From contig OX579633.1 of NCBI GenBank assembly GCA_951230915.1, positions 50,048,029 to 50,112,028 of the forward strand: DNA of 64,000 bases, read 5' to 3'. The notes below the pieces were generated by a model. That model was not told the DNA's origin and searched no databases. It was given only the letters and a program-made list of their open reading frames with translations. The stretch comes from Antitrichia curtipendula (lineage: Eukaryota > Streptophyta > Bryopsida > Hypnales > Leucodontaceae). Position numbers and translations under genes: made by a program. This document shows, in pieces, positions 10,925 to 23,756 of the stretch; position 1 is the first letter of the stretch; each line of letters begins with the position of its first letter.

Positions 10925-13900
10925 TCAGCTAGCCTGTGAATTACCAGAAGAGGCGGCTGGGACACCAAGACCAGTGGCATAAGGGGCAGCAGCTTCAGCT
11001 GCAGTAGGTTGCAAATGCTGTCTGAGTTCAGGGAGGGGTTCTGGCATACTGGCTTCATACTTCTCCACGAGTTGGTCTATACGTCGGAACTGCCACGGCC
11101 ACCGAGTGTTGTAGAGGAACTGTCTCAAATCGTATCTATTATCTTCTGGAGAATAAGTCTGCCATTCAAAGATACATGGAATTGTCAGTCTGAAGCTCAA
11201 GCTCCCAGGAAATTGAATGCACCGAAAGAGAGAGAAGTTCTCGAAAGGTCGTTAACCCATTAGGACCCAAGAATGTCAAATTGGGAAGCTAATAGTTCAT
11301 TATAATAGCTTTCAGAACATATTTCAATCGTTCAACAATGTAGAATATGACGTCCTTTTTCTACTGACACATTTTACCTTCCTTCCTTGAAGATTGCTAA
11401 AAGGTTGATTCAATTCCTATAGATTTTGATCGTTTGGGCACATGTAACATACCTCCGCATGGTAAGAAGGCGTCAAAGTCGTCATCTTGTGTCGATTAAT
11501 GGAGTAGTACTTGAAGAAGTCCTTCACTTTTTGTGCCACCTCTGATGGTGTGAGACGTCCATGCCATCTTATGCACAAATTCTGACGAAACAACACCTCA
11601 AACTCGTCAAATATTGATGGACCTTTCAGCAATATCAGCAATTCTGCAATAAAAAAGTAAACCTTGCACTTAGAAACCTAGGACGAATTACCGTGTAGAC
11701 CTCCTTGAAACGTCAGTTAGTTTAGGCAATTATTCCACCCAGCAATGTAGCTCCTTCATTTTTGAGCTTGATATTATACTAAAGAGCAGGGACTGAAAAA
11801 GTGAAAATAATTGAGTACCTCAAACATAGAAACAGGACCACAGCGGAAAATCTTTCTCAATCGCCCATACATGCCGAGCTCCTCATATGTCATGCCCATA
11901 TCGATTTCATCAGTCTGCGAAACAACTGAATGTGAGAGAAGATAGCATTTTGAAAAAAAACAGAACACAATTAATTCTATGTGGACTTTGTGGAGAGTTG
12001 TGACAAATGGTAAAGATATTCCCACCATGCAACACAGTGCCTCGACTGATGCCTTCCTGCTGCTTTAAAAATATACCGTCTAGGAGAAGAGAAGTAAAGC
12101 CGTTTCATCGAGTAGGATGATTTACCTGTGTATAATTTTCTGTGATAGGCTCCAATTCTGCTGTTGGTGTTGCTCCTTCAACTTCTGCCAAACTTTGATA
12201 TCCAAGATTCAAAGCACCCCAACGTAAAAATGCTCGGAGATCTCCTTTACTAATACCTCCGATAGGGTTTATGTCCGCTGAACTACAATCGTACTGCGTT
12301 TCCCAACAACAACAAAATCTCGTTGTCTTCAATTACAACCCATGATAAAATAAGGCATACGAACAACACGAACAAACACAAACAAGATTACTCATGAGGG
12401 TTGTCTAACTGTGGACTCAGAAGGGACAATTACTTCTGTGGCTTCATATGGAACAACCATCACCTTCAGAGTAATGGAGGCAGACAAAGAAACCGTAGAA
12501 CGATTGTTTAGTAGGAACCTTAGTGAGGTAGCCCCGAAGACCTTCATCGACATTTGCGCTTCCAAGTACAAGCAGAAATCCAGGCTTACTCCGCACCCAT
12601 GGCAAAAGAGAGGCTAGCATAAACGCAATCACCATGCGAATACGGGCTTGTATATTTTGCAACGCAAGATTCTCTGTCTGTGATCCTCCATGCACCTATA
12701 CATGCAGGTCAAGCTCTCATGGATTACTTCAACTGTAGAAGCGGCAAGACAATTGAATTCTTCCTAAGACTAACAGATCAGAAGCTCTTGAAATAAAGAT
12801 GAATTGACAGCCAAATTCAACTCCTCTACATCCATTAACGCGTCAACAACGTGGGCAAGATTATATGCAACTGACCAGGTGCATTTTCAGTACGTAAACA
12901 CCAGCAAGAGGCAGGGGATCAGTTCTTCTGAATGGGAAAGGTGTATTTCAATAACATGAAAATGAGAAACATACCTTGTATCTTAGTTTCTTCCCAGGGA
13001 ATATGGTTCCAAATAGCTTGAGCAAGGATTTAACGACCACATCAATGTTGACATTCAAATGTGAAGCGCCAATTTCTTCTGCCAACCGTTTAGAACGTCC
13101 TCGAGTTTCTTCCGAGCTGCACATCACAAAGCACTTCAATCACATTTGGTGCTCTTCTATACGGTCCGTGAAATATCACATTCGTTAATAGTAGTTCCCT
13201 CCTGGAAATCTGACCACAACAAACTGCTCACAACCTCTGTTTCCTATATTTGATTAGAGCGCGACATGCCAGAAATGGGAAGGGAGCCTATGAGATGAAT
13301 GAGAACCTATGTGTCCCACGTACTTAAGGTTATGCACAACCAAGCAAACGTGAAGTAAAATCATTTGGATGACACAACAAAACAAATTCACTAGTACAAA
13401 ACCCAACCTCCCTTGAGATATTCTAAAAAACTCTAGCTGCATTACATTTAGCAGGGTTGTCATTAGAACATGGCTTACATGGCGCTAGAATTGGCAGGGT
13501 TTCAAAGCGGTAAGTTTTCTTAGAATACTTTGGGGTTTGTGGGGGGCAAATCAGAAAATAACGCATCCCAACACACAAATCTCAAGGAAACGAACTTGAG
13601 AGGCAAGGATATTTGCTGCACAAACCTATTCTCAGTTCCCATGTATACTGTATGTAGGAGACGTTGAGCAAATTCTTCAGCTGACTGAGGTACTTCATTC
13701 TTCTGATAATTGCCGATGCGAACAGCATCTGCGATGACTTGCTTATCCCCGTCCTTCACAGCTGCAGAAGATATTCAAGGCTCGTTACCGAAGGTAGTGC
13801 TCTCAAAGAAAAGAATTAGGTCTAGACAGAACCTTCCTCCAAACAAATATATGGAAAGTGCATGAATTTTGCAATGCACCTTTGACAACAAGTTGGCACA

Positions 13901-16900
13901 TAGAACCGACAATAGCAGCAACTGATGAGCTGTCAGCACCCCCTGAAAGAGGCAACAAGTATCCGGTTGCTCCACTACGGCGTAAGTAATCCCAAAGCCA
14001 GCAAGCTGGACCAAGAGCTATTTCCTCATAAGGGTCGTGGTAGCGCACCTGCAACATATCGAGAATTTAAGAGGTTCATTAATTTAAACAAGAGTTTGCT
14101 TGACAGCAGGAGCATAGAACTAACTCTTGCAGAGTAATTGTTGAGCGTGGTAACAGAAAGAACTAAAGGAAATGTATATATCATAACTGTGTACCACGAA
14201 CGGTTGCTTACCTGAATAGGATTCGTACCGTAGTGGTTAGTCAGATTCATGGGTCTTGAGAGTTTGAACTTCACTGGAATAGACGGGGTTCGGGGCTCCT
14301 GACTGGCTTGCTCCCTCGAACTACTGCCTGCACCTCTGAAATTCGAAACCTGCCAGTTTTATTAAAGCAAGTTCCGTCAGAAGTTCAACCGTGCTTGACG
14401 ACGTGTAGCCATAAATTTTCATATATATATGAATACATATATATATAAATCCGCAAAACAACAATAGAAAACAGTTTTGTTTTTATACGAACAATGGATC
14501 AAGCGAAAGCACCTAAGGAAAGGTGGACTATTATTATTGGGTTTAAGTAAGTTGTTTAAGGCTTTGGGAGAAGCAAAGCAACGCTCTGCTTAAAAAAACG
14601 CAAAAAAATCTATTTTTTTGCCAATTATAAGCAAAATTTACTGAAATGTATAATGAATCGGGCCATTATTTTTTAGTACTGAGTATTTTTGTTGCATTAA
14701 CTTACAACAAAAGACCTGCGAATATATGCATGATTGAAAAACAGAGCAAAGATGAACTAACTTGACAAAGAAGTCACATATCCCAATCGCTTCCCCACAG
14801 AGCCAAGAACACACAGCAGAACGTAAAAAACGAATAAAATGATCAAGTCAAATAAATTTACCGTATCCAAGTCCACGCAGGCCATCACAACCTCAACATC
14901 TTTCATAGAGAACTGCGACCCTTGTGCCACAACATCGCCATTGACCATTATGCAAGCAGAACCATCTGCATGAGAAGTTGCAAATCAGTCATCTGCCAAA
15001 TAACTGTTGTTTCATGCAGAGCGAGCAGTGGTCAAGGTCACTTGCATAGGACCAAACACGGGAGTGGTACCTAACAACTCTGTCTAAAATCGCCAAGGTA
15101 ATCACGGAAAAACAAACAAACAAACATTGATTCGTTGAAATTGCTTACTTAAAATAAGATATGGTAATACAACAGGACAAACTAACCTACTATGTTGCAC
15201 TCCAGGGTATTGCAGTGCATTTGAGCAAGAATCATAATATACGAATTCACAGACCACATAAAATCGAGCACTACGGCATTTGGGTATAACCGATTCAGGA
15301 AACTGCAACTGCTGGGCACATCAAGCAAAAACTGAGAGGACGCACCATAATAAAGACGGCCCCCATCACAGCCTTGCTGATTCGCATACAAGTAGACACC
15401 ACCGCATTTCCCAGTTGCATTTCGCATCAACTCGATCCTCGTGTCGAGCTTGCGGAGCTGGTGATGGCTGCCGCTTCCATTAGCAATGATTTCCACTCCG
15501 TCCAGGGACAAGCCAATGTGAGGAGCAGATGGTGTGAACAGTTCCTCACATGTCTCTGAAGCCACGCTCCTACGTGAAGGGCAAACCATTTTTCAAGGAC
15601 CACATTTGCATGATACACGCGGAGAAATCACCATTTCAATCATCGGCATTATACTCCATGCTTGATAACCTCTAGGCCAGGTGGTCTAAAAGAAAGTCTG
15701 ACTTCCAAACAGAATGGCCCAGAACGATATATGCACTTAGACTCCAGGTTCATGCCACTATGCATTTCAGCTTTTGAGTGTGCGAAAGAGAGTTATAAGC
15801 TGAAGCTCATAACTGAATAACTGTGAGTGGCAAGACTAGATGGAGCCGATGATTAAAAACCTAGCGAATACAGATGACCCAATGGTAGGAGATAACGGAG
15901 AATCAAACTTTCACATGCCCTGCAACTACCCAAATCACAAAAAGGAAGACAACGCAGATAATTGCAATATCTACTTGCAAGAGAGTGGCGCAGCACTTGA
16001 ACTTTCACTGCCTATAGGACACCAGCGCAAAGAAAGGCGATTCTAGATGTCTCGATGAAAAACCTGCTTCACTGGGTTTTGCGAATCAGTGGGTTGTGTG
16101 AAAAAGGTGTCACCTTGTCCAAGAACTTTTCCGGTTAACCGGGTTTTCACGAACTGGTGCTGAAACCCCTAATGACCTAATTGAAGAGATTGCACACCTA
16201 AGCAAAAGAAAACCTCGAAGACCTTTAATATATCAGAGTACGAAATACTTGAACTTTAAGCACCAAGTACAAAAGAGTCAGAGAAGAGAAAAGTACTCAC
16301 GCATCCTGAAAGGAAAGGTAGCCATCTCCAAAAGGAACCGTTTCCTGTCCAGTGACTTCCCTGATGCACTCCGGGAGTCGGAAAGATTCCAGCTGACGAA
16401 GGCGTTTCCAGGCAGAAAACCAACGAAGCTCACGGTAATTTCCGTCATTGGCGAGGTAAAGCTTGGGTCTGATGAGCAGGAGTTGGCCATCCAGACAGTA
16501 AGCTCGACAGTTGTAGCGCACTCCACACTCTTCAACCGGTAAGCCAATGTCGCAGACTATTCCATTGGTTAGGTCTGACGCTAGAATTTCGGCCAAACAT
16601 TCCCATCTGAACATAGCAATCACTTCAGAAATTATTCGCAATCACATAGAGCAATACTCAACTTTTCACAGAAATAAGAACTGCACGCAATCAAATACAA
16701 ACCCCAGGTATAAAACCCTTTAAGAAACCACTAGATAATACTATTGCGTCACTTTAAGCATTTCGACATATGCAGAAGTGTGATTTTGGGAGATCAGTAT
16801 AGATCTGTGAAGAGATCTTTGGTTGCAAGAGCCAAAGCTGCTGAGATGAAATTTCTACTACTATATATGAATTTCTTATGCAATTTCAATTTCAAGGTAA

Positions 16901-17434
16901 GAGGGTGCAGCCACAAAAAGTGACCACATTTCCAAGACATGTAGCAAAGTCATGCTTACACCACTTGCTAATAAGCCTAAGCAAACGTATGAATAGATGA
17001 GTTGCTGTTGGTAGCCGTAGGCAGTCAACAGGAGATGGGATAAATTTCCAAACGGATTTAGTATCCTCTATCGTATAGCAGCTGCCATACATTCCTTCCA
17101 TCAGAAATCTTTTTCAATTTAGAGACAACCAGACTAGAATATCCACACCATAAATTTCAACTACAGGATCATGTGCCTTAAACCCTAAACCTCAGATACA
17201 ACAAAAGCACGACAACAAAGTCTTGGAATGCGATTCTTACGAATGCTGCAACGTGTCGCCCTCCAGGAAGTGATCCTCGCAACCATAACCGCAGAGCTCG
17301 AGCTCCGGCCCCACGCGGAACGTGGCGCCCGCGTCACGAGCTTCCCGAATCGACTGCTTGGTGCGGGCCAAGTTGCCGTCGAAGTCCATGGCCCATTGGT
17401 TCAAGCTGCACGTCGCCAACTTCACCACCCGCAT
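10925..17434 (-). CDS. NADS: Glutamine-dependent NAD+ synthetase (EC 6.3.5.1), 13 exons
   Basis: Predicted exons in transcript order: 17434-17241, 16606-16301, 15569-15346, 14965-14862, 14349-14212, 14048-13880, 13761-13626, 13116-12975, 12695-12519, 12293-12126, 11914-11819, 11581-11453 and 11158-10925. They join in frame to 738 residues, close to the family's roughly 725. The enzyme makes NAD+ from deamido-NAD+, ATP and glutamine, the last step of the de novo and salvage routes, in the cytosol. The N-terminal nitrilase-type glutaminase domain (about 1-270) shows the expected triad: Glu44 in [10 protein letters not shown], Lys113 in [10 protein letters not shown], Cys174 in ETCEELF. The C-terminal synthetase domain has the ATP PP-loop [14 protein letters not shown] and the motifs [27 protein letters not shown] and [12 protein letters not shown]. 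Introns begin with GT and end with AG; intron 9 has a weak donor (AAG/GTTCCT). The start is the first ATG of the conserved N-terminus [20 protein letters not shown]. All key residues are present, so the enzyme looks functional. Confidence 0.95.
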
Positions 17435-17435
17435 C

Positions 17436-17763
17436 GTACCGGATTTGTCGAAAAGAACTCCACAAAACCTCGCAACGATCGGAAGCCCTAGAAAAAGAAT
17501 ACTACAAGATCAAAAAAGTGAAAGAAGTCCTCAATTGAATGAAATGGTGTAACCATGTGGTTGTGAATTCAGTGTTGAAAGGAGAATCTGCAGGTGCGTA
17601 CCGGATTTGTCGAACGGACCTCCACAAAACCATGCAACGATCGAAAGCCCTAGAAAAAGAATTCTACAATATGAAAAAAAAAGAAACAAGGCCTCAGTTG
17701 AATGCTACGGTGCAACCACGTGTGCTTGTGAATTCAGTGTGTAATCCAGAATCTGCAGGTGCG
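17436..17763 (-). repeat. 162-bp tandem duplication upstream of NAD synthetase
   Basis: Two head-to-tail copies, 17436-17597 and 17598-17763, begin with GTACCGGATTTGTCGAA and end with GAATCTGCAGGTGC. They differ by scattered substitutions and small indels. The first copy starts one base upstream of the NADS start codon, so the repeat lies in the 5' leader or core promoter. Confidence 0.85.
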
Positions 17764-18782
17764 GAAAGAGCGTGAATTGCATGGCATCAAATAATTTTGT
17801 TAACCAGAATTTGACAAGGGATGAGCTAAAAAGTGTAGCGTTTGTCTATTGCGAGAGATTCCTCCGTCGTCAAGAAACCGTTCGTGTGTGGAGAAGAAGG
17901 TGGCAATCAGCTTCCGCTGTATCGTCGAAAGACTTGCGAAAACTGCGAATTCGGAAGACTTCACCTACCAGCCCTTTTTCTTTTACTTTTTGAGAAAGTG
18001 CCGGGATGGCGATCACTTAAAATTTGTTGAAACATTGTTTTTCTACATTCATCCATCTCCGGGACCAAGAAACACTTTTCAATCATATTCATGCACTTTT
18101 TCATCTAAATTTGGTGACTTCATCCATATTTTAAGTAGAAATGGGAAATTTTTTACAAAGGAAGATTCAATTTTTTGGTGAAAAGTAGAAATTTATTTTG
18201 AAATGGTGCAATCTAATCCCATGGTGCCAAAATAAAAAGGGTTGGTGGATACTTTGGGGCTAGGGTAAAATGTTATAGAGTATTATATATATGTAATCTA
18301 TCCTACGTGAAGGTCAAATTCAATATAAATTAAGTCAGTTTTGTAAGAAAATGTTGCATGCCATTTTGTGAATGGTGCGAGGTGATGTGGACCCCTAAGA
18401 ATCTAACATGGAAATTCAATTTTATCAGTTGAGTGGTGAATCAAACCTTCACATATAATATACGGAGTATATATTTAAGACAAGTATGCTTCTACTTTCT
18501 TTTTTCTTTTAAATGTTTTTTTTTTTTTTTTTCTATCTAGATCTCTCATCTGTACAAACTTCTAGCTACTACGGGCCTTCTTTACCTAGATGATTTCTGA
18601 GTTTGTAGATGTTAAATATTATCCAAAAAATTATTGACTCTTTAGATTATTTGGTTGATATATTTAGCCCTCAAAGACTGCAGATAACTACCATTTATAT
18701 TTCACCAACCAATAATAAGGTAAGTCATAACATTCAATAGCCTTCATATCCACTACCTTTCTTTCATGCATCGTACTTATTA
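17764..18782. other. Upstream region of NAD synthetase, then AT-rich DNA
   Basis: Base composition stays moderately high to about 18000 and then falls. No further gene or bounded repeat was seen, apart from a T-run near 18515. Confidence 0.45.
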
Positions 18783-18888
18783 CATTAAGCCTCCACCTAT
18801 CCACTTAACTATTGATGAAGTATTGTTGTATGTGAAATATTCTACACCATTTATTGCAGAGCCAAGGCAATGACAATGTATGTTATAG
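18783..18888 (-). repeat. Inverted partner of the 8990-9092 repeat
   Basis: The reverse complement contains 'attgccttggctct', 'aatacttcatcaa' and 'gttaagtggataggtggagg', matching the copy 9.8 kb to the left. Confidence 0.65.
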
Positions 18889-20910
18889 TGCGTTTACACA
18901 TGTTTCTAACAACGCTATACTTTGCCACTTGTTTGATTTTGAAAAGAAACCACCAAAGTTCCTTTGAACATAGGCTATTTATGTCCACTTCATACTATGA
19001 CCAATCAAGTCAAAAGGACATGGATTGGGAGTGAATGGACAAATTTTGTTGAAAGTCCCAAGAAATGGACTGAAAATAGGCAATAAAATATAGGCATTAA
19101 AAAATTCAATTGTCTCTCAACCATAGTTTGGATTTCCATTTTTGTTAGACCTAATTTTTTTTTTGAGAGTCTTTTTATTCACCTTGGTCAAAAAATGTTC
19201 CCATGTAAGCATTTTAGAGGACAATGGCTTTTAGACTTTGCCTTCTAGTGTGAAAGGTCAAGAGGTTAAATTGTAAAATGAAAAAAAAATTGTGAAATTT
19301 TTTTGACACCCATTTCTTTACCTCCAAAGGAAAAAAATGGGCACTCTCAAATTTGAGAATAAGAGCTTTGCAAGCCACGGAGAGTCAACAAGAAAATGCC
19401 ACATCTCAATTTTTCAAAAATTGAACTCAAGGTAAAGAAGGTGTGACTACCACTAATGACAATCTAAGTCTCTTGAGCTTGCGTAAGAACCAAGAGGTCA
19501 ACTACACTTTGCTTTGTCGGCTCTAATAAAGGCTACAATTTGCTTTCAAATTAGTATCATTACAGAGATGCTAAGATGATATCTAAATTTCTACTAAAAA
19601 ATGTCCTATTCATTTTGCGAGAGGATTATTTTTTGTAATCTCCTCTTGGCACATGAAATTGGTGTAATCAATGATCACGGATTTTTCATTCATCAATTAC
19701 ATATATCATCCATTTCTAGACGGGTGTTTATAATGGGCAATCTTCTTGTTTATTTTCAAAAAATTCCCACCTTGGTGATTGACCTATACATAACATTGTT
19801 AAACCAAGCAATTGGGGCCTTCTCATATTGGGAAGATATTAAGGTAGACAAGCTTATTACCATCCTAATTAATAGTTTGAATATCTTAGGGTCAACTCCA
19901 AAAAGGGCACATATTTTTCTAAAAATGTACACTTGTTTCAAAAATCAAATCCAAGTGGAATTATAATTTTTCAATTAAAATTATAATTTCTATAAATTTT
20001 TGAATTGGTGTGCCCTGAAATTGTAAAACCACTCATAGAATGGAGTCATGAATGTCCTATAAACAACTTATAACCACCTTTCTATATATCAATGGTACTT
20101 AAGTATTCACCAATAAAGAATTGACACATTATCCTGATTGGCATTATTGCAATGATTTTGTTAGAAAATGGATGGATTTGGATGAATTTTGGGATAGAAT
20201 TGGGGCTAAAAGTAGGATAACGGAATGAGGAAGTTGGTGGAAATGGATTGATTTACTTTTATGCCTGCTTAGAGGCTTGGGAGAGACCTTCATTTAATTC
20301 AAGGATTAAAGTTATTTGAAGAGTCATATAAGACAATTTTGTTCATTGTAGATTTTTCTTTCCAAGGATGCAAAAGAGACTTTTGCCCAAAAGAGTCTCT
20401 ATAGTACTTCAAAACCAACAAAAGCTATATCTATTATGTTCATCTTACTCACCTAAAGCAGTCACAATATTTTCTAACATGGCTACAATATGAAGGCCTA
20501 AAAAACACTTACTACAATGAATTTACATTGGAAAGATGGAAGTTCCTATTTTTATCACTAATTTTTTTATTTCCTTCACTTTAGATATTGATTGTGGCTC
20601 AAATTTCATTTATTGGAAAAATCTGAGGTCATTTCCTAGATGTCCATGATGGATCTTTTTCCCGCAATGGGCTGTCCTAATTTATGTAATTTTTTTATGA
20701 TTTGATATACATGTTAAACACTAGACTGTTGGTTGCCTTTATGATTTTCTTCTTCTTAGAGAGAAAGAAGCCTATTAGTTCTATAAGACACCACTTAATC
20801 CAATGTTAAGCATGTAATTATTTCTTATAGTGTAAGGCACTATAAACATCAAAAATTTGTATCTTCAACCTCCAGTGGTGTATGCAAACAAACTTTTCTA
20901 GTCAATTGAT
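18889..20910. other. AT-rich intergenic DNA, nothing recognised
   Basis: A 121-codon plus-strand frame at 19601-19966 translates to a hydrophobic sequence without recognisable motifs. It may be an old transposon remnant, and I do not call it a gene. Confidence 0.4.
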
Positions 20911-21507
20911 TGTCTGCCCAGGGAGGTCACTTAGTGTATCTATAGTATACCACGTGTGGCTAAATGATCTTTTGACCTCCTATTTATTTTTTAATAAACT
21001 ATAATTTTAGCCTACACTTTTGAGCATTGTTTAATCAAGACTATAAGATTCTATTGCCAAAATCTTCAATCCAAATAATATATGAAATGATTTCTAGAGA
21101 AGGTTGAAAAATAAATTAAAATGACATGTTTTTCAATTCAAGTATTTATAGAGAGCACATTTAGACAACCATTGCATCAATATTAAAAAAATATAAACTT
21201 TCAATAGAGACTCATTTTTGAGAATTTTTGTGTATTTTTTAAACAATTTTTTTAAATTTAATATAGAGGTGTGAAAGTTATTTTCAGCTTTATAGTGTAT
21301 TTTTTTACTTCAAAACTTTGTATCTAATTATAATTTACGTATAAAATTATCAATAATTCATAACATAAACTTTCAAAGTAGGGAAATCTACTCATATTTT
21401 TTTATTTTTTTTATTTAAATTTGAAAAAGTAAATAGAGGGTCCAAAATCCTCGCTACACGTGGATTGTATAAATGCATAGAGTGACCTCCCCGAGACTGT
21501 CTGCCCA
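20911..21507. mobile_element. Non-autonomous element with long imperfect TIRs
   Basis: Terminal regions of about 85 bp starting GGGAGGTCACT and ending GTGACCTCCC are imperfect inverted repeats, sharing also a CCACGTGT core. The same 10 bases, TGTCTGCCCA, lie at 20911-20920 and 21498-21507. They are direct repeats flanking the element and a likely target-site duplication, although six bases separate the right TIR tip from its copy. No coding capacity is seen. Confidence 0.6.
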
Positions 21508-23240
21508 CTACTTAATATAGCAGGAGGTATGGCCACTTGGACATTTCAACATGTGATGGATTTTGCCTCAATTCCAAGCTCCTACTGTTGGCCTTTAGGC
21601 AAGTGCCGTCACAAGCTAAAATGCCCTTGTGGCCATGCCTTCCACTAACTTATATATTACAACTTATATATTTTATGACTTACATATGATTGACTTCATA
21701 AGATAGCTTGAAAGTTATTTGTATTTTGTTGGTAATGAAACATGTGACTACTATAAAAATACCAATGCACTAGTGGCTTATTTCAATATGGACTAATTTA
21801 GATCTCTCAGTTATAGTAATCAAGATGATGCTTTGAAATAATCAGAGATGTACCAAAAGAAGGTTTTTTGATGGAAAATAAGATCTCTGCAACTACTAGG
21901 CCAATAGGGTCTGCTTGATTCCGTCACAAATCCCTCAAAGAGAGGGATGCCCAAAGCAATTTTCACAACATGCTAACTCATGATACACATATATATACAC
22001 ACTTGGTATTAAAGGTTAATGCTATGTATAATTTGTCATATTTAAAAAATAAAAAATAGAGAGTTTAAGAAGGCATTAGCCATTACTTATGTGAAAATTA
22101 CAAATGACAATTTTATGGTTGTGGCAAAGACACATGACATCCTAGTATTATAGTAAAAATGCTAATTTGTTAATATCAATATTAGTTTCATCAAACGCCC
22201 CTAAGTGAGGTTATAGTGAAATCCTAGACCACCATCTTACAATCTACTAGTACATTTAGATTGCATGAACCAATATTTTCTATCAATAAAATGTGAACAA
22301 AATTAAATATGAATCAAAATCAAATTCCATGCCATTAGAAAAGAATTTGTAACATTCTTGAATAGAATCACTCCAAAGAATCTTTAGATGAACCCACCCA
22401 AAACTGTTTGTAAGGTAGTCTGCTCTTAAAGTGACCATTTAAGAGCTGATTGCCTTTTTTGGAGAAGCTGAAGTCCTCAAAACAATTTTAAGTAAATTTT
22501 TGTAGAAAGAATGGTGGAATTGGCATCTAACCCAAGACGTTTCATATTTTTTGGACCTTCTTGAAATTAGTTATGAATTTTCAAAGATTTCTGTCTTAGG
22601 CACCTATTTGTGACTATAGGTCTTCCAAAACCTGTCTACTTCCAACTTGTAAAGAGATGTGAAGAAATCAAGGAGAATGATTGGCTCTTGCGATGAATAA
22701 TACTTTATCCACGATGCACTCAATGGCTAAAGTGGTCGATGCAAGGACCACCTCAAATCCATTCCAAAGCTAATTATAGGAGCGATTTGAAGAAGATGGG
22801 CGCATTTAGAGGAGACTACCTTATATCCATTCCTTACAAGTAGACTTCTATTGAAAGCCAGCCCAAAGTGCATCCCATACTTAATTGGGATTAGTTGACT
22901 GCTAATTCTCTTCATTTGGGTACTATGAGTCTATGACTGAGCTACGTGAAGGTTTCAGTAACCTGGGGAGTCCTACATTGAAAATTCATATTACTTAAAT
23001 CGCTTCTCCGAAAATTTTGACTATTATCAAGAAAACTAATGAGACTCTCAATAGTTAGTATTCCCAATTTGAGTTTTGGATTTGAGGTTGGAGCCTAGGG
23101 CCAACCTTTCAGAAATTCTGGGGCGCCCTTGCGGGCACCGCAGGGGGGTTGGAAATAGTTTTCAACCAGCAATTGACGCGTCTCGGTATAACCTCACTAA
23201 CTGCGTCATTGCCCCAAGCGCAAAGATACTGACTACCTTG
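21508..23240. other. Intergenic DNA; GC-richer from about 23080
   Basis: No gene is supported up to 23080. From there to the RUS3-like gene the composition rises sharply, as expected for a promoter and leader. Confidence 0.45.
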
Positions 23241-23250
23241 CCTCGTACCC

Positions 23251-23259
23251 TTTATATAG
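23251..23259 (+). promoter_or_regulatory. Candidate TATA box for the RUS3-like gene
   Basis: TTTATATAG lies in GC-rich sequence about 500 bases upstream of the RUS3-like start codon. It would imply a leader of roughly 470 bases, possibly containing an intron. Confidence 0.4.
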
Positions 23260-23756
23260 CCCTAAAACACCCCCCTCCCGGACAATGAATATGGGTTTAA
23301 TCTCCCCTTCCTCCATCGTACCCCTGTCTTTAGGGCTCGTGCTGCCATAGCCATGGCCGCGTGCGATTAGCCTTGCGTTCTCCCCAAACAATTGGAAGTC
23401 GACGAGCATCGAATTCTCAGTCCTGATGAAAATTTCCTTTACAAGTACACCGATTTTCGATATCGCATTGTGCCGATACAGGCTTTTTTCCGGGTTTTCT
23501 TTGGAGGTGTGCTTCACTGAGGGAAGCTCATGAGGGATATCGTGTCACATTGGATGAGCATTAGAGGAGATTGTGAAATTAGTCTAGAGTTGGAGATGTT
23601 CTGTGCAGTTGAGGAGCTTCTGTGGTCGGAATAGGTTTTAGATGTTGCAATTGTAGTCGTGAACTTTTTTTCTTTTTTTTTTTCACTTGGGAACTTAATC
23701 GGCTTTTGTGATTGAGAGGAGCAGTGCGATTGATGATTTCGCTTCTGTAATCAATC

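Noticed and set aside
19601..19966. A 121-codon plus-strand frame
   Set aside because: Its translation is hydrophobic and compositionally biased with no recognisable domain; it could be an old transposon remnant but evidence is insufficient.
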